Source: Streptomyces caniferus (GTDB lineage: Bacteria > Actinomycetota > Actinomycetes > Streptomycetales > Streptomycetaceae). Taken from it: DNA of 64,000 bases. The notes below the pieces were generated by a model. It made no database searches, had not been told where the DNA came from, and saw only the letters and a list, made by a program, of their open reading frames with translations. Both the position numbers and the translations under genes were made by a program. The stretch spans positions 496,001 through 560,000 of the forward strand of contig NZ_BLIN01000002.1 of assembly GCF_009811555.1 (NCBI RefSeq). The letters run 5' to 3'. Below, piece after piece: positions 1-8,368 of the stretch (positions are counted from its first letter, which is position 1; each line of letters begins with the position of its first letter).

Positions 1-14
1 GCCGTTGTGACCCC

Positions 15-20
15 TAGGAT
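15..20 (+). promoter_or_regulatory. Candidate -10 box for filP
   Basis: TAGGAT fits the Streptomyces housekeeping -10 consensus (TASSNT) and lies 39 nt before the filP start. The matching -35 would fall at or beyond the window edge, so only half the promoter can be judged. AGGAACCCC directly before the ATG at 60 supplies a ribosome binding site. Confidence 0.35.
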
Positions 21-59
21 TCTCCTTATCACCTCACCGGTCTCTTCGACAGGAACCCC

Positions 60-998
60 ATGAGCGACACTTCCTCCCCCTTCGGCTTCGAGCTCGTGCG
101 GCGTGGGTACGACCGCGGTCAGGTGGATGACCGCATTACGAAGCTCGTCGCGGACCGCGACAGCGCGCTGGCCCGCATCACGTCGCTGGAAAAGCGGATC
201 GAGGAGTTGCACCTCGAAACGCAGAACGCCCAGGCGCAGGTCAATGACGCCGAACCGTCCTACGCGGGCCTGGGTGCGCGCGTGGAGAAGATCCTCCGTC
301 TCGCCGAGGAAGAGGCGAAGGATCTGCGCGAGGAGGCCCGCCGGGCCGCCGAGCAGCACCGTGAGCTGGCAGAGTCGGCCGCCCAGCAGGTCCGCAACGA
401 CGCCGAGCAGTTCGCCACCGACCGGAAGGCGAAGGCGGAGGACGAGGGCGCCCGGATCGTCGAGAAGGCCAAGGGCGAGGCCGCCACGCTGCGCTCCGAG
501 GCCCAGAAGGACGCGCAGTCCAAGCGCGAGGAGGCGGACTCCCTCTTCGAGGAGACCCGCGCCAAGGCGGCGCAGGCCGCGGCCGACTTCGAGACCAACC
601 TCGCCAAGCGCCGTGAGCAGTCCGAGCGCGACCTGGCCTCGCGTCAGGCCAAGGCCGAGAAGCGGCTCGCGGAGATCGAGCACCGCGCCGAGCAGCTCCG
701 CCTGGAGGCCGAGAAGCTGCGGACGGACGCGGAGCGCCGGGCCCGCCAGACGGTGGAGACCGCGCAGCGTCAGGCCGAGGACATCGTGGCGGACGCCAAC
801 GCGAAGGCGGATCGTATCCGCAGCGAATCCGAGCGCGAGCTGGCGGCGCTGACCAACCGCCGCGACTCGATCAACGCCCAGCTGACCAACGTCCGCGAGA
901 TGCTGGCCACGCTCACCGGCGCGGCGGTGGCCGCGGCCGGCGCCCCCGGCGAGGACGAGACCGCATCCCGCGGCGTCCCCGCCCAGCAGACCCGCTGA
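60..998 (+). CDS. filP: FilP-like coiled-coil cytoskeletal protein (often annotated cellulose-binding protein)
   Basis: A 312-residue, almost fully charged, Ala/Glu/Arg-rich protein. Residues about 20-285 show continuous heptad-like coiled coil with no membrane segment. The N-terminus (LVRRGYDRGQVDDRI) resembles the DivIVA-type N-terminal motif, and the short tail is Ala/Gly-rich and disordered. In S. coelicolor FilP (SCO5396, about 310 aa) forms intermediate-filament-like networks that stiffen the hyphal tip and works with Scy and DivIVA in the polarisome; scy is the usual upstream neighbour and would lie just outside this window. The length, composition and the following ABC genes all fit. 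The old name 'cellulose-binding protein' comes from a biochemical isolation and does not describe the function. Confidence 0.9.
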   Translation: MSDTSSPFGFELVRRGYDRGQVDDRITKLVADRDSALARITSLEKRIEELHLETQNAQAQVNDAEPSYAGLGARVEKILRLAEEEAKDLREEARRAAEQHRELAESAAQQVRNDAEQFATDRKAKAEDEGARIVEKAKGEAATLRSEAQKDAQSKREEADSLFEETRAKAAQAAADFETNLAKRREQSERDLASRQAKAEKRLAEIEHRAEQLRLEAEKLRTDAERRARQTVETAQRQAEDIVADANAKADRIRSESERELAALTNRRDSINAQLTNVREMLATLTGAAVAAAGAPGEDETASRGVPAQQTR

Positions 999-1050
999 AC
1001 CTCCCCCGGCCCACGCCGGGTGGTGCCCCCTCGCAGGTTTCGAACCGGTC

Positions 1051-1101
1051 CGCACCGCGCCCCCGTACCGCCCCTCTGTGGCGGCGCGGGGGCGCGGTGC
1101 G
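1051..1101 (+). terminator. Strong hairpin terminator after filP
   Basis: A perfect 15-bp inverted repeat (CGCACCGCGCCCCCG at 1051-1065, its complement at 1087-1101) with a smaller CCGCC/GGCGG stem inside the loop. It lies 53 nt after the filP stop and before the next promoter. There is no T-tract, as is usual for Streptomyces terminators. Confidence 0.7.
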
Positions 1102-1169
1102 TACGGGGGGTCAGCCGGGCGGCCCCGCCCCGGTGGCAGGGGCCACGGAGCGCGCCTAGCGTGCTGTAC

Positions 1170-2207
1170 ATGATCGAGCTCGAGGGGCTGACCAAGCATT
1201 ACGGCGACACGGTCGCCGTGGACCACCTCACCTTCACGGTGCGGCCCGGTATCGTCACCGGCTTCCTCGGCCCCAACGGCGCGGGCAAGTCGACGACCAT
1301 GCGGATGATGCTCGACCTGGACAACCCGACGTCGGGCACGGTCCGGATCGACGGCAAGCACTACCGGCAGCTGCAGGACCCGCTGACGTACATCGGGGCG
1401 CTGCTGGAGGCGAAGGCGGTGCACGGCGGCCGGAGCGCCGCCAACCATCTGCTGTGTCTGGCGCAGAGCAACGGCATCGCGCGCAGGCGGGTCGGCGAGG
1501 TGCTGGACACCGTGGGGCTGACCTCGGTCACCAAGAAGCGGACGAAGGGCTTCTCGCTCGGTATGAGCCAGCGCCTGGGCATCGCCGCGGCGCTGCTCGG
1601 CGACCCGCAGGTGCTGCTCTTCGACGAGCCGGTCAACGGCCTCGACCCCGAGGGCATCCACTGGATCCGTACGCTCATGCAGAACCTCGCGGCCCAGGGC
1701 CGGACCGTTTTCGTCTCCTCCCATCTGATGAGCGAGATGGCGGTGACCGCCGAGCACCTGATCGTGATCGGGCAGGGCCGGCTGATGGCCGACACCTCGA
1801 TGAAGGACTTCATCCACCAGAACTCGCGGTCGTACGTCCGGATGCGGTCCCCGGAGCAGGAGAAGCTGCTGGACCTGCTGCACGCCGAGGGCATGCAGGC
1901 GGTGGCGGTCGGCAACGGCTCGCTGGAGGTCGACGGGGTGCCCGCCGAGCGGCTGGGCGAACTGGCCGCCGGACATCAGCTGGTGCTCCATGAGCTGAGC
2001 CCCCAGCAGGCGTCCCTGGAAGAGGCGTTCATGCAGCTGACGGCCGGGTCGGTGGAGTACCACGCGCACGACGGCGAACCGGTGCCGGCGCAGACCGGAG
2101 GGTCGCCGACGGCGCGGCCCCCGGCAGAACCGCAGACGGCCGGGGCGCGGCCGGGCGAGCCGCAGCCGACCGGCTGGGGTGCCAACTGGCAGAAGAAGAG
2201 GAGCTGA
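1170..2207 (+). CDS. ABC transporter ATP-binding protein, module 1 (BcrA-like ABC-2 exporter)
   Basis: The 345-aa nucleotide-binding subunit of an ABC-2 exporter. Walker A GPNGAGKST is near residue 34, Walker B LLFDEP near 152, and the D-loop reads NGLDPEG. The signature is SLGMSQR rather than LSGGQ, a known feature of the bacitracin-resistance (BcrA) branch. The last 50 residues are Pro/Ala/Gly-rich. I chose ATG 1170 over earlier in-frame codons because homology begins at MIELEGLTKHYG and a TAGCGT -10-like box (1157-1162) ends 7 nt before it, suggesting a leaderless transcript. The permease follows after 3 nt. Substrate is unknown. A diverged copy of this module lies immediately downstream (3239-5910). 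Confidence 0.88.
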   Translation: MIELEGLTKHYGDTVAVDHLTFTVRPGIVTGFLGPNGAGKSTTMRMMLDLDNPTSGTVRIDGKHYRQLQDPLTYIGALLEAKAVHGGRSAANHLLCLAQSNGIARRRVGEVLDTVGLTSVTKKRTKGFSLGMSQRLGIAAALLGDPQVLLFDEPVNGLDPEGIHWIRTLMQNLAAQGRTVFVSSHLMSEMAVTAEHLIVIGQGRLMADTSMKDFIHQNSRSYVRMRSPEQEKLLDLLHAEGMQAVAVGNGSLEVDGVPAERLGELAAGHQLVLHELSPQQASLEEAFMQLTAGSVEYHAHDGEPVPAQTGGSPTARPPAEPQTAGARPGEPQPTGWGANWQKKRS

Positions 2208-2210
2208 CGG

Positions 2211-2984
2211 ATGGCGGCGGTCGGGCAGGTCATTCGGTCGGAGTGGACCAAGATCAGGTCGGTGCGGTCCACGGTGTGGACGCTGGGCATCGCCGTCGTG
2301 GTCACCATTGGGCTGGGCGTGCTGATCTGCAGCCTGACCAGCAAGGACTTCAACTCGATGCCGGCCAGGTCCCGGCTGGCGTTCGACGCCACCAACGTCA
2401 GTTTCGCCGGGATGGGCCTGGGCCAGCTCGCGATGATCGTCTTCGGCGTGCTGGTGGTGTCGAACGAGTACAGCACCGGCATGATCCGCGCCTCGCTGGC
2501 GGCCGTTCCGCAGCGCGGCACCTTCCTCTTCAGCAAGCTGCTGGTGGCCACCGCGCTGGTCTTCGTCGTCGGCCTGGTGACCAGCTTCGTGACGTTCTTC
2601 GCCGGGCAGTCGGCGCTGGGCGATCTCCGGGCGCACATCGGCGATCCGGGCGTGCTGCGCGCGGTGATCGGCGGCGGGCTCTATATGACGCTGATCGCGC
2701 TGTTCGCGATGGCGGTGGCCACCATGCTGCGCAGTCCGCTGCTTTCACTGGGCATTCTGATGCCGTTCTTCTTTCTCATTTCCAACATTCTTCGAAATGT
2801 CCCGGCGACCCAGAAAATCGGCCGCTTTCTGCCGGATCAGGCGGGCGCGAAAATCATGCAAGTGGTGACGCCCGTCAACGACGATGTGCCGTACGGTCCG
2901 TGGGGCGGACTGGGCATCATGATCGCTTGGACGGCCGCGGCGCTCATCGGCGGGTACGTGGTTCTGAAAAAGCGGGACGCATAA
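2211..2984 (+). CDS. ABC-2 type permease, module 1
   Basis: A 257-aa integral membrane protein with about six hydrophobic helices. It opens with the SEWTKIRSVRSTVWT motif typical of this Streptomyces ABC-2 permease group, which marks the cytoplasmic N-terminus just before helix 1. It is almost certainly co-transcribed with the ATPase that ends 3 nt upstream. The same motif begins the membrane part of the second permease (about residue 212 of the protein at 4528-5910), showing the two modules are paralogous. Exported substrate cannot be inferred. Confidence 0.85.
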   Translation: MAAVGQVIRSEWTKIRSVRSTVWTLGIAVVVTIGLGVLICSLTSKDFNSMPARSRLAFDATNVSFAGMGLGQLAMIVFGVLVVSNEYSTGMIRASLAAVPQRGTFLFSKLLVATALVFVVGLVTSFVTFFAGQSALGDLRAHIGDPGVLRAVIGGGLYMTLIALFAMAVATMLRSPLLSLGILMPFFFLISNILRNVPATQKIGRFLPDQAGAKIMQVVTPVNDDVPYGPWGGLGIMIAWTAAALIGGYVVLKKRDA

Positions 2985-3080
2985 CCGGCCACGGGAAATC
3001 CGCCCCCTCCCCCACCGTTACCGGAGAGAGCGGCCTGGAGAGCGAAAGCCGCAGGTCCGGCGCCACCCGGCCGCCCCGCT

Positions 3081-3103
3081 CCCGCCGTGGCCGGCACGGC
3101 GGG
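3081..3103 (+). terminator. Hairpin after ABC module 1
   Basis: Perfect 9-bp stem CCCGCCGTG / CACGGCGGG with a 5-nt loop, about 100 nt after the permease stop and just before the promoter of module 2. Confidence 0.5.
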
Positions 3104-3147
3104 GCGGCGGACCCGCGGCCCGGCAGGACCGCCGAGAACAGGGGGAA

Positions 3148-3178
3148 TTGACGGGAACCGTCAACCGCCGGATAGCCT
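3148..3178 (+). promoter_or_regulatory. Housekeeping-type promoter for ABC module 2
   Basis: TTGACG (3148-3153) and TAGCCT (3173-3178) separated by 19 nt closely match the sigma-HrdB consensus TTGAC(N16-19)TASSNT. The predicted start is near 3185, giving a leader of about 55 nt. It indicates that module 2 has its own transcription start. Confidence 0.65.
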
Positions 3179-3238
3179 CCTAACCCTCACGGGGGTACGA
3201 GGGCGCCTCTGCCCCGACCATCTCGCGAGGGGCGGAGA

Positions 3239-4531
3239 ATGATCGAGGCAGTCGGCCTGACGAAGCGCTATGGCGCCAAGACGGCCGTGCACAACTTGTC
3301 GTTCCAGGTACGGCCGGGCACGGTGACCGGCTTCCTGGGGCCCAACGGCTCCGGTAAGTCGACCACGATGCGCATGATTCTGGGCCTGGACGCACCGACC
3401 TCGGGGCGGGCCACCATCGCCGGGCGGCCCTTCCGCAGCCTCCCCAACGCTCCGCGCCAGGTGGGCGCGCTGCTGGACGCCAAGGCCGTGCACGGCGGGC
3501 GCAGCGCGCGCCAGCATCTGCTGTCCCTGGCCCAGTTGTCCGGCATCCCGGCCCGCCGGGTCGACGAGGTGCTCGGGGTGGTCGGTCTGCAGGACGTCGC
3601 GGGGCGGCGCTCCAAGGGCTTTTCGCTCGGTATGGGCCAGCGGCTGGGCATCGCCGCGGCGCTGCTCGGCGACCCGCAGGTGCTGCTCTTCGACGAGCCG
3701 GTCAACGGCCTCGACCCCGAGGGCATCCTGTGGGTGCGCAATCTGATGAAGCAGCTGGCGGCCGAGGGCCGTACGGTCTTCGTCTCCTCGCACCTGATGA
3801 GCGAAATGGCGCTGACCGCCGAGCACCTGATCGTGATCGGCCGTGGCCAGCTGATGGCGGACATGCCGGTCAAGGACTTCATCTCGGCCAACTCCGCCGA
3901 TTTCGCCCGGGTGCGCACGCCCGACACCGAGCCGGAGCAGCGCGAGAAGCTGACCGCCGCGCTCGGCGAGGCGGGCGCGCAGATCGCCCCCGAGCCGGAC
4001 GGTGCACTGCGGGTGACCGGGCTGCCGCTCCCCCGGATCAGCGATCTCGCCCATCAGGCCGATGTCCGGCTCTGGGAGCTGTCGCCGCACCAGGCGTCGC
4101 TGGAGGAGGCGTACATGCGGATGACGCAGGGCGCCGTGGACTACCGCTCGACGCACGACCCGCGGGGCGGTCCGCAGGGCGCCCCCGCCGGGTACGCCCC
4201 GCAGGGCGGCGCACCGCAGGGGTTCGCGGGCGGCCCGGGATACGCGGCCGGTCAGCCCGGCCAGGTTCCGGCGGGTGTTCCCGGCCAGGGGCAGCCGAAT
4301 CCGTACGCCCAGCAGGACCCGTACGCCCAGCAGGCGCCCGGGGCCGCGCCGGGGCAGGGCTACCCGCCGCCCGCGCCGGCCCAAGGTCACCCGTACGGGT
4401 CGCCCGAGTCCTACGGCGCACCCCACCCGTACGGGCAACAGCCCGCCGCGCCGATGCCCCCCGCGGCCCCCGTCGCGCCGCCCGCCTCCCCCGCCGACCA
4501 GCCCACGCCGCACCACGAGGAAGCCCGATGA
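3239..4531 (+). CDS. ABC transporter ATP-binding protein, module 2, with disordered Gly/Pro/Gln tail
   Basis: A 430-aa BcrA-type ATPase, closely similar to the protein at 1170-2207 (Walker A GPNGSGKST, signature SLGMGQR, Walker B LLFDEP). Residues from about 305 to the end are low complexity (Gly, Pro, Gln, Ala, Tyr) and carry several 'NPYAQQ/DPYAQQ'-like units, about 125 residues beyond a normal ATPase. RBS GGCGGAG precedes the ATG. The gene overlaps the permease by 4 nt (ATGA), so the two are translationally coupled. The tail is of the kind seen in other Streptomyces membrane-associated proteins, but what it binds cannot be told from the sequence. Confidence 0.87.
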   Translation: MIEAVGLTKRYGAKTAVHNLSFQVRPGTVTGFLGPNGSGKSTTMRMILGLDAPTSGRATIAGRPFRSLPNAPRQVGALLDAKAVHGGRSARQHLLSLAQLSGIPARRVDEVLGVVGLQDVAGRRSKGFSLGMGQRLGIAAALLGDPQVLLFDEPVNGLDPEGILWVRNLMKQLAAEGRTVFVSSHLMSEMALTAEHLIVIGRGQLMADMPVKDFISANSADFARVRTPDTEPEQREKLTAALGEAGAQIAPEPDGALRVTGLPLPRISDLAHQADVRLWELSPHQASLEEAYMRMTQGAVDYRSTHDPRGGPQGAPAGYAPQGGAPQGFAGGPGYAAGQPGQVPAGVPGQGQPNPYAQQDPYAQQAPGAAPGQGYPPPAPAQGHPYGSPESYGAPHPYGQQPAAPMPPAAPVAPPASPADQPTPHHEEAR

Positions 4532-5910
4532 CCAGCCCTCAGCAGCCGCAGCCCCAGCCGCAGCCTGAGCGCGGATCCCACGACACCGGCGCGCAGGAGC
4601 AGCCGATGCCGGCCGCGCCGCCGATGCCGCCCGCCGCGCCGCCGGCGCAGCAGGGCACCCCGCCCCAGGCGCCGCCCGCCGGCCCGGAGCAGCCCGCACA
4701 GCAGCCGGCCCCGCAGCAGCCCGCGCCCGCCAAGGAGGCGGGCACGATGATGCTCCAGGCCCAGCAGGCACCCGGGCAGCAGCACCCGCAGGCACCCGCG
4801 CCCCAGCCGCTCGCCGCGCACGGACCGGGCAAGGACGCGGGCACGATGACGCTGCAGGCCCAGCAGGCGCCCGGCCAGCAGCCCGCACCCGCCAGGGAAG
4901 CGGGCACGATGATGCTCCAGGCCCAGCAGGCACCCGGGCAGCAGCACCCGCAGGCACCCGCGCCCCAGCCGCTCGCCGCGCACGGACCGGGCAAGGACGC
5001 GGGCACGATGATGCTCCAGGCCCAGCAGGCACCCGGACAACAGCACCAGCCCCAGTACCAGGCCCAGGCCCAGGCCCCGCAGCAGCCCGCCCCGCCGCAC
5101 CCCCAGCAGGCCTACGCCGGCGGACCGGGCGGCTATGTCTCGCCCATCCCCGTGCGCCCCACCCACCTCGGCCATGCGCTGGCCTCGGAGTGGACGAAGA
5201 TCCGCTCGGTGCGCTCGACGATCTGGACGCTGGGCGTGATGCTCCTGCTGATCGTCGGCATCGGGCTGCTGGCCTCCCTCGCGGCCGGCTCGGACCGCGA
5301 GATGGACCCGCTGCTCGGCGTCGGCTTCGTCGGCGTCCTGCTCGGCAGCCTGTGCGTGATCACCTTGGGGGTGCTGTCGATCTCGTCCGAGTACGGCACC
5401 GGCATGATCCGTACGACCCTCACCGCCTCCCCCAGCCGCATCCGGCTGCTGACCGCGAAGGCGCTCGTCTTCTTCACTCTCGCGCTGGTGCTCACGACGG
5501 TCGCGACCACCCTGGTCGCGCTGCTCGACAGCGCGATGCTCAACGGCCCCGCGCCGACCACCGACCAGTGGCTGCGCGCCACCCTCGGCGCCGGTCTGTA
5601 CGTCGCGCTGCTCGGCCTGCTGGCACTGGCCGTCGGCGCGCTGCTGCGGCACTCCGCGGGCGCCATCAGCACGATGATGGGCGTGGTGCTGCTGCCGATG
5701 CTGCTGGCGCTGTTCCTGCAGGGCGAGAGCCTCAAGGACGTCCAGCGGGCGCTGATCGAGTACTCGGTCCCCAGCGCCCTCGCCGCGCTGTACGACATCC
5801 CCTTCCTCAGCACCGGCCCGTCCGGCTGGACCCCCGTGGGGATCCTCGCCGGGGTGACCGCGGTGGTGCTGGGCGGCGCCTACGCCGCGCTCATGCGGCG
5901 CGACGTCTGA
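4528..5910 (+). CDS. ABC-2 permease, module 2, with about 210-residue repetitive N-terminal extension
   Basis: 460 aa starting at the ATGA overlap with the ATPase. Residues 1-210 are Gln/Pro/Ala-rich and disordered, and contain four near-identical units centred on AGTMxLQAQQAPGQ. From about residue 212 the normal permease begins (SEWTKIRSVRSTIWT) with about six membrane helices. Module 1's permease lacks the extension altogether. The extension is predicted cytoplasmic, since it precedes the motif that precedes helix 1, so it could interact with the ATPase tail. Each repeat has one conserved Thr, which could be a kinase target; that is inference only. Confidence 0.82.
   Translation: MTSPQQPQPQPQPERGSHDTGAQEQPMPAAPPMPPAAPPAQQGTPPQAPPAGPEQPAQQPAPQQPAPAKEAGTMMLQAQQAPGQQHPQAPAPQPLAAHGPGKDAGTMTLQAQQAPGQQPAPAREAGTMMLQAQQAPGQQHPQAPAPQPLAAHGPGKDAGTMMLQAQQAPGQQHQPQYQAQAQAPQQPAPPHPQQAYAGGPGGYVSPIPVRPTHLGHALASEWTKIRSVRSTIWTLGVMLLLIVGIGLLASLAAGSDREMDPLLGVGFVGVLLGSLCVITLGVLSISSEYGTGMIRTTLTASPSRIRLLTAKALVFFTLALVLTTVATTLVALLDSAMLNGPAPTTDQWLRATLGAGLYVALLGLLALAVGALLRHSAGAISTMMGVVLLPMLLALFLQGESLKDVQRALIEYSVPSALAALYDIPFLSTGPSGWTPVGILAGVTAVVLGGAYAALMRRDV
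4738..5011 (+). repeat. 112-bp perfect direct repeat inside the permease gene
   Basis: Positions 4738-4849 recur exactly at 4900-5011 (offset 162 bp, exactly 54 codons). Each copy starts and ends with the GCGGGCACGATGA core that also begins the intermediate units. Perfect identity over 112 bp implies a recent duplication or ongoing gene conversion; the frame is kept, so unit number may vary between strains. Confidence 0.9.
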
Positions 5911-5931
5911 CGCCACGCCCGCGGCGTTCCC

Positions 5932-5979
5932 GCAGAGCCTGTCTTGGTGCCCCGGCCGGGGTGCGGAGGCAGGCTCTGC
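5932..5979. terminator. Bidirectional terminator between convergent genes
   Basis: GCAGAGCCTG (5932-5941) pairs with CAGGCTCTGC (5970-5979), enclosing a second palindrome CCCCGGCCGGGG (5950-5961). It fills the gap between the permease stop and the stop codon of the minus-strand gene at 5980. Confidence 0.7.
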
Positions 5980-6324
5980 TCAGTACCGGGGCGCGTTCCG
6001 GGTCCGCTGGAGCCGTGCGCTGCGGCGGTCCCGTGCGTTCCAGCAGGCCTTGTGCCAGTGTCTGCGGTCGTCGACGTCGCCGTGCTGCGGCCAGGCCACG
6101 ACATGCGGCACCCCGGGCGGAATCTCCTGGTCACAGCCGGGGCAGCGGTAGTGCTTGGCCGCGCCGCCGCCCCCGACGTGCCGCACGACCCAGTCCTCGC
6201 CGCGCCACTCCTCGATGGTCTCCCAGCCGCCGCCGGGAGACGCCCCCATCCGGCCGTAGTGGTCACCGCCCGTGCGGTCGATGGGCTTCGCACCGCCGTG
6301 CTGGCGGTTTCGGCGCGGGGACAC
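5980..6324 (-). CDS. Small Cys/His (zinc-ribbon-like) protein of unknown function
   Basis: A 114-aa basic protein from a GTG start with GAGG 6 nt upstream. The C-terminal half carries CPGCDQEIPPG, then a VPHVVAWP segment, then HWHKACW, an arrangement of two Cys, several His and a final Cys that could bind zinc like a treble-clef or LIM-type finger. Homologues in Streptomyces are commonly labelled 'ATP/GTP-binding protein', but I see no Walker motif that supports that label. The N-terminal 40 residues are basic and probably flexible, which would fit nucleic-acid binding. It is divergent from the LLM oxidoreductase at 6511. Confidence 0.7.
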   Translation of the reverse strand: MSPRRNRQHGGAKPIDRTGGDHYGRMGASPGGGWETIEEWRGEDWVVRHVGGGGAAKHYRCPGCDQEIPPGVPHVVAWPQHGDVDDRRHWHKACWNARDRRSARLQRTRNAPRY

Positions 6325-6510
6325 AGAACACCTCGGATATGTACGGAGTCACGGGCTGTCACCAGCGTACGCGGCACGGTCAGGGGTGAACGCCGCTCGG
6401 CAGGATTCTGCGATCATCAGGAAATTTCGCGTCAGGCCGTGCCCTTGGCACGTGTCACACGTTGTTGCCTGTAAGGGGGAGTCGCGTCGGCTGCGAGGAG
6501 GCAGAGAGCG

Positions 6511-7554
6511 ATGCGCGTTGGGGCTTTCATCCTGGCCGCTCAATTCCCCGGCCAGGGACAGGGGGAAGCACTGCACCGCGCGGTGCGCTCCGCGGAGGTT
6601 GCGGAGGAGGCCGGACTCGACGATGTCTGGCTGGCGGAGCACCACTTCGTACCCTACGGCGTCTGCCCGAATGCGGCGACGCTGGCCGGGCTGCTGCTGG
6701 GACGGACCCGCAGGATCGGCGTCGGCACGGCGGTGAGCGTACTGCCGACCCAGCATCCGGTAGCACTCGGTGAGCAGGCGGCGTTGCTGCACCTCGCCTC
6801 CGACGGGCGGTTCACGCTCGGCGTCGGCCGGGGCGGCCCCTGGGTCGACTTGGAGGTGTTCGGTTCCGGGCTCGAAGCGTATGACCACGGCTTCCCGGAA
6901 TCGCTCGATCTGCTGATGCGCTGGCTGCGGGAGCCCCGGGTCGGCGCGCAGGGCGAGCGCTATACGTTCCGGGAGGTGGCGGTCGTACCGCGTCCGGCGG
7001 AGGCGCTCCTGCACCCCGACGATCCGGGGGCCGGTGGACCGCCGGTGGTGGTCGCCTGCACCTCCCCCTCGTCGGTGCGCACGGCCGCGGCGCGCGGCCT
7101 GCCGATGCTGCTGGGCATGCACTGCGGCGACGAGGAGAAGGCGGAGATGGTCGCGCTGTGGCGGTCGGCCGCGAGGGAGGCCGGGCTGGACGGCGACGAG
7201 GTGGCCGCGGCCGCGCACGTCTCGGCCGGGTTGGTGCAGATCGCCGACGACCGCGAGGCCGCGCGCGAGACCCTGACGAAGGCGATGCCCGGCTGGCTGC
7301 GGCAGGGGCTGGGCGCCCATGTGACGGTCGACGGCCGCTATCGCGCGATGCGTGATCCGCTGGCGTACACGGAGTTGCTGTGCGATCTGCATCCGGTGGG
7401 CCCGCCGCAACTGTGCGCGGACCGGCTGGCGGCGACCGCGGAACGTACGGGCATCACCCGCTTCGCGTTGCTGGTCGAGGGCTCCGGCGATCTCGCGGCG
7501 ACGGAGGAGAACGTCCGCCGGCTGGGCACGGAGGTCCTGCCGCAGGTGGAGTGA
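6511..7554 (+). CDS. LLM-class flavin-dependent oxidoreductase (luciferase-like)
   Basis: A 347-aa TIM-barrel protein of the bacterial luciferase-like superfamily. Early motifs AEEAGLDDVWLAEHHF and GTAVSVLPTQHPVALGEQAALLHLASDGR are those that shape the FMNH2/F420 site in this family. RBS AGGAGG lies 9 nt before ATG 6511. The gene stands alone, convergent with the next minus-strand gene. The cofactor (FMN with a separate reductase, or F420, which actinomycetes make) and the substrate cannot be decided here. Confidence 0.85.
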   Translation: MRVGAFILAAQFPGQGQGEALHRAVRSAEVAEEAGLDDVWLAEHHFVPYGVCPNAATLAGLLLGRTRRIGVGTAVSVLPTQHPVALGEQAALLHLASDGRFTLGVGRGGPWVDLEVFGSGLEAYDHGFPESLDLLMRWLREPRVGAQGERYTFREVAVVPRPAEALLHPDDPGAGGPPVVVACTSPSSVRTAAARGLPMLLGMHCGDEEKAEMVALWRSAAREAGLDGDEVAAAAHVSAGLVQIADDREAARETLTKAMPGWLRQGLGAHVTVDGRYRAMRDPLAYTELLCDLHPVGPPQLCADRLAATAERTGITRFALLVEGSGDLAATEENVRRLGTEVLPQVE

Positions 7555-7726
7555 CCGGGACCGGTACGGCGGACGGCAGGCCGGCGCCGCGGGCGGGTGC
7601 AGCTGCCTGCGACGCAGGGTGCGAGGGCGCCGTACGAGGAAGAGGTCGTCCTGCTGTGAGTGGTGCTGCCGCTGGCGCACGGCACGGTGCGTGTCACCAC
7701 CGTGTGCGCAGCGGCAGCAACTTCGT

Positions 7727-8119
7727 TCAGCAGTCGCGGAGTTCGGGCGACTGGTTCAGCAGCTGGCCCCGTATGGACGTGAAGCGGGCCAGTCGGTCGT
7801 CCACCACCGGGTCGAGCGGGAAAACCGCGACACGGTGGCAGTTCTGAAAGGCGAGCCGCACACCGAAGTGGTGCTCCAGCGAACCACGGATGGCGTCACT
7901 CGCCAGTGCGCGCAGCAACTGCCCGCGCGCCTGCTCGTCCGGCGGCGGCGTCTGATTGTCGGCGAACTCTCCGCCGTCGACCTTCAGCTGGGCCACCAGA
8001 GAGCTGATCATCCCCCATGCATAGGGCAGGGAGGTCCGGACGCAGTCGACAAATGCGGCTTCGTCGACCTCGCCTCGCTCGGCCTGTTCGAGGAGGGCCG
8101 GTGAGACGTCGAGCGACAT
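7727..8119 (-). CDS. SCO5389-family conserved hypothetical protein
   Basis: 130 aa, soluble, starting MSLDVSPALLEQAERGEVDEAAFVDC, with AGGAG well placed before the ATG. It matches in order and character the streptomycete family named after S. coelicolor SCO5389 and sits next to nucS as there. No catalytic motif is visible; the protein is helical with two Cys residues (one at the very C-terminus). Strong conservation across streptomycetes suggests a housekeeping or developmental role, but none can be assigned. Confidence 0.8.
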   Translation of the reverse strand: MSLDVSPALLEQAERGEVDEAAFVDCVRTSLPYAWGMISSLVAQLKVDGGEFADNQTPPPDEQARGQLLRALASDAIRGSLEHHFGVRLAFQNCHRVAVFPLDPVVDDRLARFTSIRGQLLNQSPELRDC

Positions 8120-8368
8120 GAGGTTCTCCTCTCGCGGCCCCGCCGGGACGGACAGGGCCTAGGGACGGGACTAGGGGCTTTGCGACGGAGCGTGTTCGCC
8201 TCACAACCCCCCGCTTCAACGGTATGCCGCACAAGAGGCCCGCACCAGGAGATTGCACATACAACCGGCCATTGGCGAGCGCCGGGGGTGCGGGGATTTC
8301 CCCCGTAAAGGTCCGGTGATCCAGGGCGAATCGCGTGGGGGGCCTCCGGTCGAGTAGCGTTTCGCCCC

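Noticed and set aside
3161..5032. 623-codon frame on the minus strand across ABC module 2
   Set aside because: Mirror of the GC-rich linker repeats; no start site or homology.
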